64,000 bases of DNA from Streptomyces aureus (GCF_000725495.1 NZ_JNZD01000019.1:62001-126000), one strand, 5' to 3'; counted from the first letter of the stretch, positions 37,460 to 49,717 are shown. The notes: generated by a model from the sequence alone, not told the origin. Program-made: numbers and translations.

Positions 37460-37783
37460 TCAGGACACCTCCGCCTCGTAGAAGCAGAGGTGGTCCCTGA
37501 TCGCGGCCACGTCCGGCTTGGGATCGGGATAGGCCCACACCAGATCGGCCGCGCCGGGACGCGACCAGTAGGACGCGGTGCCCTTGAACGGGCAGTACGT
37601 GTGGGTGTCGGAGGGCGTCAGCAGGTCCAGCCGGACGTCCGCCGGCGGGAGGTAGTAGCGCACGGGACAGCCCGTCTCGCGCAGGACCAGGGGGCGGTCG
37701 CTCTCCGCCAGGACCTGGCCGTCGTGCACGACGCGGACGTGCCGTGTGCCCTGCTCGATGGTGATCGTGTGTCCTTCAGCCAT
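37460..37783 (-). CDS. DUF427 domain protein
   Basis: 107 residues with the complete DUF427 signature: HVRVVHDGQVLAESDRPLVLRE, YYLPPADVRLDLL, THTYCPFKGTASYWS and a DLVWAYPDP end. The TYCPFKG-ASY motif is diagnostic. Small beta-barrel fold, unknown function. ATG 37783; 63 nt upstream of the next convergent hydrolase on the same strand. Divergent from the LOG-family gene with a 50-bp gap. Confidence 0.92.
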   Translation of the reverse strand: MAEGHTITIEQGTRHVRVVHDGQVLAESDRPLVLRETGCPVRYYLPPADVRLDLLTPSDTHTYCPFKGTASYWSRPGAADLVWAYPDPKPDVAAIRDHLCFYEAEVS

Positions 37784-37833
37784 GTACGGAAAGCGCTCGC
37801 GGGTCCCGATTCGTTCCCGCGTACGGTGAAGCC

Positions 37834-38373
37834 ATGAACATCTGTGTCTTCCTCTCCGCCGCCGACCTCGACGACCGCTACACCCGCCCCGCCCGGGAGT
37901 TCGCCGAACTCCTCGGCAAGGGCGGCCACACGCTCGTCTGGGGCGGCTCCGACGTCGGTCTGATGAAGGTGGTCGCCGACGGCGTGCAGGAGGCGGGCGG
38001 ACGGCTGGTGGGCGTCTCCGTGGACTTCCTCGCCGACCGGGCCCGCCCCGGCGCCGACGAGATGGTCGTGGCCCGTGACCTGGCCGAGCGCAAGGCACTG
38101 CTGCTGGCGAAGGCCGACGCGGTGGTCGTGATGGTCGGCGGCACCGGCACCCTCGACGAGGCGACCGAGATCCTGGAGCTGAAGAAGCACGGCAAGACCG
38201 AGAAGCCGGTCGTCCTGCTCAACACGGCCGGCTTCTACGACGGCCTGAAGGAGCAGTTCCGGCGGATGGACGCCGAGGGCTTCCTGCCGCGCCCGCTCAC
38301 CGACCTGGTGTTCTTCGCCGAGGAGCCGGTGGGGGCGCTGGCCTACCTGGAGGAGAGCGTCGGCATCCGCTGA
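37834..38373 (+). CDS. LOG-family (TIGR00730-like) protein
   Basis: 179 residues, Rossmann-like fold of LONELY GUY cytokinin nucleotide phosphoribohydrolases and relatives. ICVFLSAADLDDRY opening, GGSDVGLMKVVADGVQEAGGRLVGV, and the phosphate-binding GGTGTLDEATEILE (family PGGxGTxxE; the Pro is replaced by Val here). Probably hydrolyses nucleoside monophosphates. ATG 37834. Followed by a short gap containing CCACCCGCGGGTGG. Confidence 0.88.
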   Translation: MNICVFLSAADLDDRYTRPAREFAELLGKGGHTLVWGGSDVGLMKVVADGVQEAGGRLVGVSVDFLADRARPGADEMVVARDLAERKALLLAKADAVVVMVGGTGTLDEATEILELKKHGKTEKPVVLLNTAGFYDGLKEQFRRMDAEGFLPRPLTDLVFFAEEPVGALAYLEESVGIR

Positions 38374-38436
38374 GGCACCCCCTGAGCCACCCGCGGGTGG
38401 CCGGGACCGGCCGCCGGTGATGCGAGCATGGCGTCC

Positions 38437-39126
38437 ATGCCTACACATGTGATCACCGGGGCCGGCTCCGGCATCGGCGCGGCCGTCGCCCGCCGTCTGC
38501 ACGCGCGCGGGGACGAACTCGTGCTCCACGCGCGCGACGCCGGCCGCGCGAAGGAACTGGCCGCGGCCTTCCCCGGGGCGAAGACCCTGGTCGGCGACCT
38601 GGCGGACCCCGACAAGCTGTCCTGGGCGTTCTCCCACCAGGCGCTCCCCGGCCGCGTCGACTCCCTGCTGCACATCGCGGGCGTGGTCGACCTCGGCCCG
38701 GTCGGCGAACTGACCCCCAAGGCCTGGCGCCACCAGCTCAACGTCAACCTGATCGCCCCCGCCGAGCTGACCCGCCACTTCCTGCCCCAGCTGCGTCTCG
38801 CCCAGGGCCACGTGCTCTTCGTGAACTCCGGCGCCGGTCTGAACGCCCACGCCGACTGGTCCGCCTACGCCGCCTCCAAGCACGGCCTGAAGGCCCTCGC
38901 CGACTCCCTGCGCCACGAGGAGCACGCGGCCGGGGTCCGGGTGACCTCCGTCTACCCCGGCCGCACCGCGAGTCCCATGCAGGCCAAGGTGCACCGGCAG
39001 GAGGGCAAGGAGTACGACGCCTCGAAGTGGATCGACCCCGAGTCGGTGGCGACGACGATCCTGATGGCGCTCGACCTGCCCCGCGACGCCGAGGTCAACG
39101 ACCTGACGGTGCGCCCGGGCGGCTGA
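38437..39126 (+). CDS. short-chain dehydrogenase/reductase
   Basis: 229 residues (ATG 38437; ATG 38428 in frame). Rossmann GAGSGIGAAVARRL, cofactor NADP-type Arg following the second strand (LHARDAGRAKEL), IAGVVDLGPV, catalytic Ser in NSGAG with YAASK as Tyr-x-x-x-Lys, and SVYPGRTAS after it. A classical SDR of about 230 residues. Substrate unknown. 65 nt before the MetE-like gene, so co-transcription is likely. Confidence 0.9.
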   Translation: MPTHVITGAGSGIGAAVARRLHARGDELVLHARDAGRAKELAAAFPGAKTLVGDLADPDKLSWAFSHQALPGRVDSLLHIAGVVDLGPVGELTPKAWRHQLNVNLIAPAELTRHFLPQLRLAQGHVLFVNSGAGLNAHADWSAYAASKHGLKALADSLRHEEHAAGVRVTSVYPGRTASPMQAKVHRQEGKEYDASKWIDPESVATTILMALDLPRDAEVNDLTVRPGG

Positions 39127-39191
39127 GGCCTGCGGTCCGCGGGGGACGCCCGGGAGGCCGGGGTGCCCGCGGGATTCCGTAGGCTTCCGGG

Positions 39192-40199
39192 GTGAGCGAA
39201 AACAGCGAGTTCAGGTTCGGTCCCGCCACCGGGGTCGGGTCCATGCCGGGCGGTGACGCGCGGGAGGCCGCGAAGACCGTCACCGGTTCCTTCGAGGACT
39301 TCCCCTTCCTTGCCGAACTGCCCGCGCGCGGGCCCGGGGCGGACATGATCGGCCGGACCGCGGGGATGCTCGTCGAGCTGTACGCGCGCGTGGAGCCCAG
39401 CGGCTGGCGCTTCGGGGACCGGCCCGGCCGGGACACCAAGCGCGCCAGGTCGTGGCTGGGGGAGGACCTCGACGCCCTGGAGGAGTTCACCCAGGGATAC
39501 GAGGGCCCGCTCAAGGTCCAGGCCGTCGGTCCCTGGACCCTGGCGGCCGCGCTGGAGCTGCGGAACGGCGAGTCCGCCCTCTCCGACCCGGGCGCCTGCC
39601 GCGACCTCGCCGGATCGCTCACCGAGGGACTGCGCCTCCACCTCGACGAGGTCCGCCGGCGGGTGCCCGGCGCCGAGGTCGTCCTCCAGCTCGACGAACC
39701 TTCCCTGGTCGCCGTGCTCCGCGGCAGGGTGCCCACCGCCAGCGGCTACCGCACCCACCGCGCGGTGGACCGGCAGATCGCGGAGGCCACCCTCCGGGAC
39801 GTCATCGGGGCGAACGGCGGCGGTCCCGTCGTCGTCCACAGCTGTGCGCCGGACGTCCCCTTCGCCCTGTTGCGCCGGGCGGGCGCGGCGGCGGTCTCCT
39901 TCGACTTCTCCCTTCTCACCGAGCGTGACGACGAGGCGATCGGGGAGGCGGTCGAGGGCGGCACCCGGCTGTTCGCCGGTGTCGTCCCCGGAGTGGACGT
40001 CCCATTGTCCGACCCTGCCGGTAGCGTCATGGGTGTCAGGACGCTGTGGCGCAGGCTGGGGCTGCGGCCGGGTCTGCTCGCGGAGGCGGTCACGCTCACT
40101 CCGTCGTGCGGACTCGCGGGGGCTTCCCCCGACTTCGCGCGCAGGGCGCTGGCCCACTGCGTCCGGGCGGCGAGATCCCTCGCGGACAACCCAGAGTAA
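39192..40199 (+). CDS. MetE-like half-length methionine synthase family protein
   Basis: 335 residues, about half of cobalamin-independent methionine synthase (about 760). It contains only the UROD/MetE-like C-terminal barrel. ATGVGSMPGGD near 12-22, VQAVGPWTLA, VVLQLDEPSLVAVLRG, HSCAPDVPF and TLTPSCGLAG with the Zn-binding Cys. Residues for the N-terminal folate domain are absent. Such archaeal-type or core-MetE proteins use a different methyl donor. GTG 39192. Only 15 nt before ligA, so it is probably co-transcribed. Confidence 0.85.
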   Translation: MSENSEFRFGPATGVGSMPGGDAREAAKTVTGSFEDFPFLAELPARGPGADMIGRTAGMLVELYARVEPSGWRFGDRPGRDTKRARSWLGEDLDALEEFTQGYEGPLKVQAVGPWTLAAALELRNGESALSDPGACRDLAGSLTEGLRLHLDEVRRRVPGAEVVLQLDEPSLVAVLRGRVPTASGYRTHRAVDRQIAEATLRDVIGANGGGPVVVHSCAPDVPFALLRRAGAAAVSFDFSLLTERDDEAIGEAVEGGTRLFAGVVPGVDVPLSDPAGSVMGVRTLWRRLGLRPGLLAEAVTLTPSCGLAGASPDFARRALAHCVRAARSLADNPE

Positions 40200-42410
<2,211 letters not shown>

Positions 42411-42670
42411 CGGTTGAACACCACCCGTTCGGCGCATATCGGATGCATAGGGGTGACCAGGCCGCATTCGGGCAACCGTCGACGACCGCTGCCCGTGGAA
42501 GCCTTCCGCGGCCTACTGTTGACGTGTGCGCCCACCGTGCCCGGCAGCGGTCGGCGCATCCTCCGCTCCCGAGGAGCCGGAGGAAGGGTTTTCCGACGCG
42601 GCACCGTTGGCAGTGGTCGCCGGCGACGGATCGCGTGGCGTGGGTACCGCCGGCAGTGAGAGGGACGGGA

Positions 42671-44899
42671 ATGGAACCGACCGAGAGCGCCGCTCCCGAC
42701 TCACGGCTGCGCCTGCGCCGGACGACCGGCGCGTGGCTGAGCGGCCTGCGGGCGGGACGGGCTCCGGACCGCGCCGCCCGGGGCGGAGCCGGCGCGCCGC
42801 GCAACCTTCCCGCCGTCCCCGGCACCCTCACCGCCGAGCGCGGCACCGGCCTGCCGGGACAGGACCCCGAACGACATCTGTCCTGGCCCGCGCTGCCCGC
42901 GGCGGTCGTGGCCATCGCCGCGTTCGTCCTGGGCGCGGGGTTCTACCGAGCGTTCAGCGGTCATCACGCGCTCTTCCCGTGCGGCACGGTCGGCTGGGCG
43001 CTGGCGCTGCTCACCGGCGTCATCGTCGGTCACCTGGTCGCGCTCGGCCGGGCCCGCTGGTGGGGCGGCACCGGTTCCGGAGCCGCCCTCACCCTCGCGG
43101 TCCTGCTGCTGTACGGCTGGGTGCCGGCCGGCATGGTCAGCCTCACCGTCGTCGTCCTGGTGGGCACGGCCCGCCGCAACCGCTGGCGCCAGGGCGTCCT
43201 GCACGGCGCCGTCGACATCCTCGGCATCGGCGCCGGAGCCCTGGTCCTCGCCTCGTTCGGACGGTTCCCGAGCGTCGAGACCCCCTGGGCCCCCGCCACC
43301 TGGACGTTCTACGCCGTACCCCAGCTCGTGCTGGTCGCCGGCGCCTATCTCGCCGTCACCCGGGCCCTGCTCTGGTACCTGAACACACCGGGCGGCGGCC
43401 TGCCCACCGTCGCCCGCACCGCCCTCGTCAGACAGGGGCTCGTCGCCGTCGCGCTGCTCGGCATCGCGCCGCTGATCTGCGTGGTCGCGACGGCCCAGCC
43501 GGCGCTGCTGCCGCTGTTCTCGATCCCCCTGATCGCCCTCGACTCCACCCTGTGGATAGCCCGCGCGCGGGCCGAGGAACAACTGCGCGACCCGCTGACC
43601 GGGCTGCCGAACCGTCAGTGGCTGCTGGAGCGCACCTGGACCGCGCTGGACGACGCCGAGCGCATCGGTGCCCGCTCCGCCCTGATGCTCATCGACCTGG
43701 ACCGCTTCCGTTCGGTCAACGACACGCTGGGACACCTCGCCGGTGACCGGCTGCTCGTCCAGATAGCCGAGCGGCTGAGGCTGGCCCTGCCGCGCGGGGC
43801 GGAGGCCGCGCGGCTCGGCGGAGACGAGTTCGCCGTGTTACTGCCGGTCGCGGACTCCACCACCTCGGCCACCCGGGTCGCCCGCAATCTGGTCGCCACC
43901 CTCGGCTCGCCGCTCGACCTGGACGGACTCACCCTCGTCCTGGAGGCCAGCGCCGGGCTCGCCGTCTTCCCCGACCACGCGCTCGACGCGGAGGGGCTGC
44001 TGCGCCGCGCGGACATCGCGATGTACCAGGCGAAGCGGGACCGCACGGGAGTGGAGGTGTACGAGTCCAAGCGGGACTCCAACACGCCCGACCGGCTCGG
44101 CCTGCTCGGCGATCTGCGCCGGGCCCTGGACACCGGCGACGTCCAGCTGCACTACCAGCCCAAGGTCCGCTTCGACGGGCAGGTGGCCGGCCTCGAGGCC
44201 CTGGTCCGCTGGGTGCATCCCGAGCGCGGCAAGGTGCCGCCGGACGAGTTCATCGCCATCGCCGAGTCCTCCGGGTTGATGCCCCATCTCACCGAGTACG
44301 TCCTGGAGACGGCCCTCGGGCAGGTCGCGCGCTGGCGGGCCCAGGGGCTGTACGTGCCCGTCGCCGTCAACGTGTCGCCGCGCGACGTCCACACGCCGGG
44401 GTTCGCCGGTGCCGTCGCCGCTCGTCTCGCGCGGCACGGAGTTCCCGCGGGAGCGCTCCAACTGGAGATAACGGAGCATGTGCTCCTGGAGGACCCGCAG
44501 CGGGCCGCCGACACGCTCGCGGCGCTCACCGGGCACGGCGTGAAGATGTCCCTGGACGACTTCGGCACGGGGTACTCCTCGCTGGTGCATCTGCGCCGGC
44601 TCCCGGTCAGCGAGCTGAAGATCGACCGCTCGTTCGTGGCGCGGCTCGCTGTGGACGCCGAGGACGCGGAGATCGTGCGGTGCACCGTCGACCTCGCGCA
44701 TTCGCTGGGGCTTCTCGTCGTGGCGGAGGGCGTCGAGGACGACGAGACGTGGGAGCGGTTGCGGGATCTGGGGTGTGACGCGGTGCAGGGGTGGCTGGTG
44801 GCCGCGGCGATGCCGCCGGACGAGGCCACGGCGTGGCTCCTGGCGCGGGGCGTCCGAGGCTGGCAACGCCCCCGAGCCGCACTCCCGGCAGCGGAGTAA
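42671..44899 (+). CDS. rmdB: membrane GGDEF-EAL protein (RmdB type)
   Basis: 742 residues. N-terminal hydrophilic Arg/Pro-rich stretch, then about seven transmembrane segments (from AALPAAVVAIAAFVLG to LIALDSTLWI), a GGDEF domain with intact RLGGDEF (active-site GGDEF from about 383) and an EAL domain with intact EALVRW (Glu at 509), DDFGTGYSSL and AEGVEDDE. Diguanylate cyclase and phosphodiesterase motifs are therefore both present. By position after ligA and before gatC it corresponds to the S. coelicolor SCO5495 locus, RmdB, a developmental c-di-GMP phosphodiesterase; the name is from synteny and motif agreement. ATG 42671 has GAGAGGGACGGG upstream. Confidence 0.88.
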   Translation: MEPTESAAPDSRLRLRRTTGAWLSGLRAGRAPDRAARGGAGAPRNLPAVPGTLTAERGTGLPGQDPERHLSWPALPAAVVAIAAFVLGAGFYRAFSGHHALFPCGTVGWALALLTGVIVGHLVALGRARWWGGTGSGAALTLAVLLLYGWVPAGMVSLTVVVLVGTARRNRWRQGVLHGAVDILGIGAGALVLASFGRFPSVETPWAPATWTFYAVPQLVLVAGAYLAVTRALLWYLNTPGGGLPTVARTALVRQGLVAVALLGIAPLICVVATAQPALLPLFSIPLIALDSTLWIARARAEEQLRDPLTGLPNRQWLLERTWTALDDAERIGARSALMLIDLDRFRSVNDTLGHLAGDRLLVQIAERLRLALPRGAEAARLGGDEFAVLLPVADSTTSATRVARNLVATLGSPLDLDGLTLVLEASAGLAVFPDHALDAEGLLRRADIAMYQAKRDRTGVEVYESKRDSNTPDRLGLLGDLRRALDTGDVQLHYQPKVRFDGQVAGLEALVRWVHPERGKVPPDEFIAIAESSGLMPHLTEYVLETALGQVARWRAQGLYVPVAVNVSPRDVHTPGFAGAVAARLARHGVPAGALQLEITEHVLLEDPQRAADTLAALTGHGVKMSLDDFGTGYSSLVHLRRLPVSELKIDRSFVARLAVDAEDAEIVRCTVDLAHSLGLLVVAEGVEDDETWERLRDLGCDAVQGWLVAAAMPPDEATAWLLARGVRGWQRPRAALPAAE

Positions 44900-45400
44900 C
44901 TCCCCCCGGCCTCCGGCCAGGCGTTCCCCGCCCTCGCACCACCCGTTCACCCCCAGCCGACCACCCGGGCTCGCCCGCTTCGCCGCCCCGCCGTCGGCGG
45001 CATGCGGTCGCGGGGCAGCAGGGGAGTATCCCCGGCCTCCGGCCGGGTGTTCCCCGCCCACGCACCACCCGTTCACCCCCAGCTGACAACCCGGGCTCGC
45101 CCGCTTTCCCGCCCCGCCGTCGGCGGCGTGCGGCCGCGGGGCAGAAGCGGGGAGCACCCGGCCGGAGGCCGGTGGGTTCAACTGTCCGGCAGCCGCCGGC
45201 GGCGCAGCACCAAAGTGGCAGAGCCCGGCTTGGCAGGAGGCGAACGGGTGGTGCGTGGGCGGGGAAGACCCGGCCGGAGGCCGATGGGTTCAACCGTCCG
45301 GCGGTCGCCGGCGGCGCGCCACCAAGGCGGCGGAGCCCGGCTTGGCAGGGGGCGAACGGGTGGTGCGTGGGCGGGGAACGCCCGGCCGGAGGCCGGTGAG
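44900..45400. repeat. large inverted repeat array upstream of gatC
   Basis: Four copies of a core of about 44 bp (CCGGCCTCCGGCCGGG-YGTTCCCCG, then GCACCACCCGTTC) occupy this gap. Two are forward (from 44906 and 45032, period about 126) and two reverse (ending near 45283 and 45396, period 112). Each half also repeats unique flanking sequence: in the left half the GCCCGCTT, then GCCGTCGGCGGC block; in the right half TGGGTTCAAC, then GAGCCCGGCTTGGCAG. The two halves can pair head to head. No gene in the interval. It ends about 115 nt before gatC. Confidence 0.8.
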
Positions 45401-45515
45401 TCGTCCGGCTGGAGGGGCGGGTGGTCGGGGTGGTGGCAAACCCGGGCGCGGGCATGGGGGCGGGGCCCATAGGATTGGGCCAAAACACACGCACTCACCC
45501 CCAGAGGATCGCTGC

Positions 45516-45812
45516 ATGCCTGGCATCACGCGCGAGGAGGTCGCCCACCTCGCACGGCTGGCGCGTCTGGAGCTGAAGGGCGAAGAGCTCGACCACTTCG
45601 CAGGCCAGCTGGACGACATCATCGGCGCGGTCGCCCGCGTCAGCGAGGTCGCCGACCAAGACGTACCGCCGACCTCTCATCCGCTGCCGCTGACGAACGT
45701 CATGCGCGTGGACGAGGTCCGTCCGTCGCTCACCCCCGAGCAGGCGCTCTCCGGCGCCCCGGCCCAGGAGCAGCAGCGTTTCAAGGTGCCGCAGATCCTG
45801 GGGGAGGACTAA
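45516..45812 (+). CDS. gatC: Asp/Glu-tRNA amidotransferase subunit C
   Basis: 98 residues. [33 protein letters not shown] and [29 protein letters not shown] match GatC along its length. It clamps GatA and GatB in the amidotransferase that converts Glu-tRNA(Gln) or Asp-tRNA(Asn) to the amide form. ATG 45516. First gene of the gat operon, 5 nt before gatA. The promoter lies in or after the repeat array. Confidence 0.97.
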   Translation: MPGITREEVAHLARLARLELKGEELDHFAGQLDDIIGAVARVSEVADQDVPPTSHPLPLTNVMRVDEVRPSLTPEQALSGAPAQEQQRFKVPQILGED

Positions 45813-45817
45813 TCACC

Positions 45818-47323
45818 ATGACGGACACCAACGTCAACATCATCAAGCTCACCGCGGCCGAGATCGCCGGCAGGATCGCCGCGGGCGAACTGACCGCCGT
45901 CGAGGTCACCGAGGCGCACCTCGCCCGGATCGAGGCCGTCGACGAGAAGGTGCACGCCTTCCTGCACGTCGACCGCGAGGGCGCCCTCGCCCAGGCGCGC
46001 GCCGTGGACGCCAAGCGGGAGGCCGGCGAGAAGCTCGGCCCGCTCGCCGGCGTGCCGCTCGCGCTCAAGGACATCTTCACCACCGAGGGCATCCCGACCA
46101 CCGTCGGGTCGAAGATCCTCGAGGGCTGGATCCCGCCGTACGACGCGACGCTCACCAAGCGGCTCAAGGCCGCCGACGTCGTCATCCTCGGCAAGACCAA
46201 CATGGACGAGTTCGCCATGGGGTCCTCCACCGAGAACAGCGCGTACGGCCCCACCGGCAACCCCTGGGACCTCACCCGGATCCCCGGCGGCTCCGGCGGC
46301 GGCTCCTCCGCGGCCCTCGCCTCGTACCAGGCGCCCCTCGCCATCGGCACCGACACCGGCGGCTCGATCCGCCAGCCGGCCGCCGTCACCGGCACGGTCG
46401 GCGTCAAGCCGACGTACGGCGCGGTCTCCCGCTTCGGCATGGTCGCGTTCTCCAGCTCCCTGGACCAGGGCGGCCCCTGCGCCCGTACGGTCCTCGACGC
46501 GGCCCTGCTCCACGAGGTCATCGCCGGGCACGACCCGCTCGACTCGACCTCCATCGACGCCCCGGTCCCGCCGGTCGTCGAGGCCGCCCGCAACGGCAGC
46601 GTGAGCGGCATGCGCGTCGGTGTCGTCAAGCAGTTCCGCGGCGAGGGCTACCAGGCCGGTGTCGTGCAGCGCTTCGACGAGTCCGTCGCGATGCTCAAGG
46701 AGCTCGGCGCCGAGATCGTCGAGCTGGACTGCCCGTCCTTCGACCTGGCGCTCTCCGCGTACTACCTGATCGCGCCGTCCGAGTGCTCGAGCAACCTCGC
46801 CCGCTTCGACGGCCTGCGCTACGGCCTGCGCACGGGCGACGACGGCACGCGCTCCGCCGAGGACGTCACCGCCCTCACCCGTGAGGCCGGTTTCGGCCCC
46901 GAGGTCAAGCGCCGCGTCATGCTCGGCACGTACGCGCTCAGCTCCGGCTACTACGACGCGTACTACGGCAGCGCCCAGAAGGTCCGCACGCTCATCACGC
47001 GCGACTTCGAGAAGGCGTTCGAGCAGGTCGACGTGATCGTCTCGCCGACCACGCCCACCACCGCCTTCCCGATCGGCGAGCGCGCCGACGACCCGATGGC
47101 GATGTACCTCGCGGACCTGTGCACCATCCCGACCAACCTCGCCGGCAACGCCGCCATGTCGCTGCCCTGCGGTCTCGCCCCGGAGGACAACCTCCCGGTC
47201 GGCCTGCAGATCATCGCTCCGGCGCTGAAGGACGACCGCCTGTACAAGGTGGGTGCCGCCGTCGAGGCCGCCTTCGTGGAAAAGTGGGGTCACCCGCTGC
47301 TTGAGGAGGCTCCGTCGCTGTGA
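45818..47323 (+). CDS. gatA: Asp/Glu-tRNA amidotransferase subunit A
   Basis: 501 residues, amidase-signature family. The catalytic Ser-cisSer-Lys triad lies in [11 protein letters not shown] (Lys) and the Gly/Ser-rich [11 protein letters not shown] plus [11 protein letters not shown]. It releases ammonia from glutamine for GatB. ATG 45818, stop overlapping the next small gene's GTG. Confidence 0.97.
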   Translation: MTDTNVNIIKLTAAEIAGRIAAGELTAVEVTEAHLARIEAVDEKVHAFLHVDREGALAQARAVDAKREAGEKLGPLAGVPLALKDIFTTEGIPTTVGSKILEGWIPPYDATLTKRLKAADVVILGKTNMDEFAMGSSTENSAYGPTGNPWDLTRIPGGSGGGSSAALASYQAPLAIGTDTGGSIRQPAAVTGTVGVKPTYGAVSRFGMVAFSSSLDQGGPCARTVLDAALLHEVIAGHDPLDSTSIDAPVPPVVEAARNGSVSGMRVGVVKQFRGEGYQAGVVQRFDESVAMLKELGAEIVELDCPSFDLALSAYYLIAPSECSSNLARFDGLRYGLRTGDDGTRSAEDVTALTREAGFGPEVKRRVMLGTYALSSGYYDAYYGSAQKVRTLITRDFEKAFEQVDVIVSPTTPTTAFPIGERADDPMAMYLADLCTIPTNLAGNAAMSLPCGLAPEDNLPVGLQIIAPALKDDRLYKVGAAVEAAFVEKWGHPLLEEAPSL

Positions 47324-47562
47324 GCAAGGCAATGTCCAAGGCCAAGGGCTTCAAGAAGTCCAAGTCCGGCACGTATCTGTCCATGGCGGGCACCGCGTTC
47401 GGTGCCATCGGTGTCGCGAAGCAGGTCAAGAAGGCCCGCAAGGAGAACGACACGCTGCGCCTCATCGACGCGGCCGTGTCCGCCGCCGCCATCGTCACCG
47501 GCCTCGCCATCCTCTACCGGGAGCTCAAGCGCCTGGGCGACGACGACGTCCTGCTGGGCTGA
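47320..47562 (+). CDS. small basic membrane-associated protein between gatA and gatB
   Basis: 80 residues from GTG 47320, overlapping gatA by 4 nt. A Lys-rich N-terminus ([16 protein letters not shown]) precedes a weakly hydrophobic Ala/Gly segment, KKARKEN and the helix [24 protein letters not shown]. It is present at this position in Streptomyces gat operons, so it is a real gene. Function unknown; it may be a membrane-peripheral accessory protein. Confidence 0.8.
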   Translation: MSKAMSKAKGFKKSKSGTYLSMAGTAFGAIGVAKQVKKARKENDTLRLIDAAVSAAAIVTGLAILYRELKRLGDDDVLLG

Positions 47563-47578
47563 GAGGGAAGTTTTCACC

Positions 47579-49093
47579 GTGACCACCACGACCGACCTGG
47601 TGTCGTACGAGGACGCGCTGGCGTCGTACGACCCCGTCATGGGCCTCGAAGTCCATGTCGAACTCGGCACCAAGACGAAGATGTTCTGCGGCTGTTCGAC
47701 CGAGCTGGGCGCCGAGCCCAACTCGCAGACCTGCCCGACCTGCCTCGGCATGCCCGGCGCCCTGCCGGTCGTCAACGCGACCGGCGTCGAGTCCGCCATC
47801 AAGATCGGCCTCGCGCTGCACTGCGAGATCGCCGAGTGGTGCCGCTTCGCCCGGAAGAACTACTTCTATCCGGACATGCCGAAGAACTTCCAGACCTCCC
47901 AGTACGACGAGCCGATCGCCTTCAACGGCTATCTGGACGTCCAGCTGGAGGACGGCGAGGTCTTCCGCGTGCAGATCGAGCGCGCCCACATGGAGGAGGA
48001 CACCGGAAAGTCGACGCACGTCGGCGGTGCCACCGGCCGCATCCACGGCGCCTCGCACTCCCTGCTGGACTACAACCGCGCCGGCATCCCCCTCATCGAG
48101 ATCGTCACCAAGCCGATCGAGGGCGCCGGCGAGCGGGCCCCCGAGGTCGCCAAGGCGTACGTCGCCGAGCTGCGCGAGCTCATCCGGGCGCTCGGCGTGT
48201 CGGAGGCCCGCATGGAGATGGGCCAGATGCGCTGCGACGTGAACCTCTCCCTGCGCCCGCACGGGCGTGAGAAGTTCGGCACGCGTTCCGAGACGAAGAA
48301 CGTCAACTCCCTGCGTTCCGTAGAGCGGGCCGCCCGCTTCGAGATCCAGCGCCACGCCGCGGTGCTGAACTCCGGCGGCACGATCATCCAGGAGACCCGC
48401 CACTTCCACGAGGACACCGGGTCCACGACCTCGGGCCGCGTGAAGGAGGAGGCGGAGGACTACCGGTACTTCCCGGAGCCCGACCTCGTCCCCGTCGCCC
48501 CCTCCCGCGAGTGGGTCGAGGAGCTGCGTGCCGGGCTGCCCGAGCAGCCGCTGGCCCGCCGCAACCGGCTGCGCGAGGAGTGGGACGTCAACGCCCACGA
48601 CATGCAGTCGATGCTGAACGCCGGTGCCATCGACTCGATCGTCGCGACGATCGAGGCCGGTGCCGACTCCACCTCCGCCCGCAAGTGGTGGATGGGCGAG
48701 CTGGCCCGCAGCGCCAACGAGTCGGGCACGGCCCTGGAGGACCTGCCGATCACCCCGGCACAGGTCGCCCGGGTGTCCGCGCTGGTCGCCGCCGGTGACC
48801 TGAACGACAAGCTGGCCCGTCAGGTCATCGAGGGCGTCCTCGCCGGCGAGGGCACCCCGGACGAGGTCGTCGACAAGCGCGGTCTGAAGGTCGTCTCGGA
48901 CGAGGGCGCGCTCACCGCCGCCGTCGACGAGGCCATCGCCGGGAACGCGGGCATCGCCGACAAGATCCGTGGCGGCAAGGTCCAGGCCGTGGGCGCGCTC
49001 GTCGGCGCGGTCATGAAGGCCACCCGCGGCCAGGCCGACGCCGCGCGCGTCAAGGAGCTCATCCTGGAGAAGCTGGGCGTCTCCGAGGGCTGA
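47579..49093 (+). CDS. gatB: Asp/Glu-tRNA amidotransferase subunit B
   Basis: 504 residues from GTG 47579, with GAGAGGGAAG upstream. [23 protein letters not shown] opens the GatB kinase-like domain, with Cys pairs CGC and CPTC as Zn ligands. [13 protein letters not shown] and [10 protein letters not shown] follow, then the C-terminal YqeY-like tail. Phosphorylates the mischarged tRNA carboxylate and accepts ammonia from GatA. Its strong terminator is at 49113. Confidence 0.97.
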   Translation: MTTTTDLVSYEDALASYDPVMGLEVHVELGTKTKMFCGCSTELGAEPNSQTCPTCLGMPGALPVVNATGVESAIKIGLALHCEIAEWCRFARKNYFYPDMPKNFQTSQYDEPIAFNGYLDVQLEDGEVFRVQIERAHMEEDTGKSTHVGGATGRIHGASHSLLDYNRAGIPLIEIVTKPIEGAGERAPEVAKAYVAELRELIRALGVSEARMEMGQMRCDVNLSLRPHGREKFGTRSETKNVNSLRSVERAARFEIQRHAAVLNSGGTIIQETRHFHEDTGSTTSGRVKEEAEDYRYFPEPDLVPVAPSREWVEELRAGLPEQPLARRNRLREEWDVNAHDMQSMLNAGAIDSIVATIEAGADSTSARKWWMGELARSANESGTALEDLPITPAQVARVSALVAAGDLNDKLARQVIEGVLAGEGTPDEVVDKRGLKVVSDEGALTAAVDEAIAGNAGIADKIRGGKVQAVGALVGAVMKATRGQADAARVKELILEKLGVSEG

Positions 49094-49112
49094 GATCCGG
49101 GTTTTCCCACAT

Positions 49113-49148
49113 CCCAGGGGGTGCGCCGTCACCGGCGCACCCCCTGGG
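49113..49148 (+). terminator. gatB terminator hairpin
   Basis: Perfect 16-bp inverted repeat, arms 49113-49128 and 49133-49148, with a 4-nt TCAC loop, 20 nt after the gatB stop. No T-tract. It ends the gatC-gatA-gatB operon. Confidence 0.75.
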
Positions 49149-49192
49149 GTCTGTGTCGGCGTGCTCAGGTCAACGCGCTACGCTCCCGCGCC

Positions 49193-49717
49193 ATGAGTGG
49201 AAGTACGGACTCCGAGACGCCCGACCGCACGACGCAGGACCGCGAGACCCGCGACGACCGGGTCCGGACCCCGGAGGTCCCGGCCCCGACGGCGGCCCCG
49301 GAGACGCAGGACCGGGACGGCGACCGGGCCCCGGAGGGCCCCGCCCCCGAAGACCCCCGCCCCGACGGTGACGACCCCGACGGTGACGACCCCGACGGTG
49401 ACGACCCCGACGGTGACGACCCCGACGGCGGTGACCCGCACGATGACGACTCGGAATACGACGAGTACGACCCGCAGGCGCGGCGGGCGCGCTGGACCGC
49501 GGTCGCGACGGGCGTCCTGCTGACCGTCGCCGGACTCGCCGCGTCGGTGATGCGGACCTCCGTCTCCGGAACCGCCCTCATACCCCTCTCCTACGCCGCG
49601 GGAGCCCTCCTGTGTGCCGGGGCGTCGGCGCTCGGGGCCAAGGGCCGCACCCGGCGGGCCCTGTGGCTGATGATCGTCGGGGTGATGGTCATGGCCGTGG
49701 GTGACCAACTGGACTGA
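49193..49717 (+). CDS. membrane protein with acidic PDGDD repeats
   Basis: 174 residues from ATG 49193. An acidic, disordered N-terminus contains four PDGDD-type units coded by a 12-nt CCGACGGTGACGA repeat (about 49369-49430), followed by SEYDEYDPQARRAR. Then come three hydrophobic segments (TAVATGVLLTVAGLAASVM, LSYAAGALLCAGASALG, LWLMIVGVMVMAVG). Function unknown; I do not recognise the family. No ribosome site is obvious beyond GCGCC, so the start is provisional. Confidence 0.7.
   Translation: MSGSTDSETPDRTTQDRETRDDRVRTPEVPAPTAAPETQDRDGDRAPEGPAPEDPRPDGDDPDGDDPDGDDPDGDDPDGGDPHDDDSEYDEYDPQARRARWTAVATGVLLTVAGLAASVMRTSVSGTALIPLSYAAGALLCAGASALGAKGRTRRALWLMIVGVMVMAVGDQLD

Noticed and set aside
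44900..45515. Protein-coding frames across the repeat array upstream of gatC
   Set aside because: They run through inverted repeats in several frames on both strands without ribosome sites or any stable codon signal.
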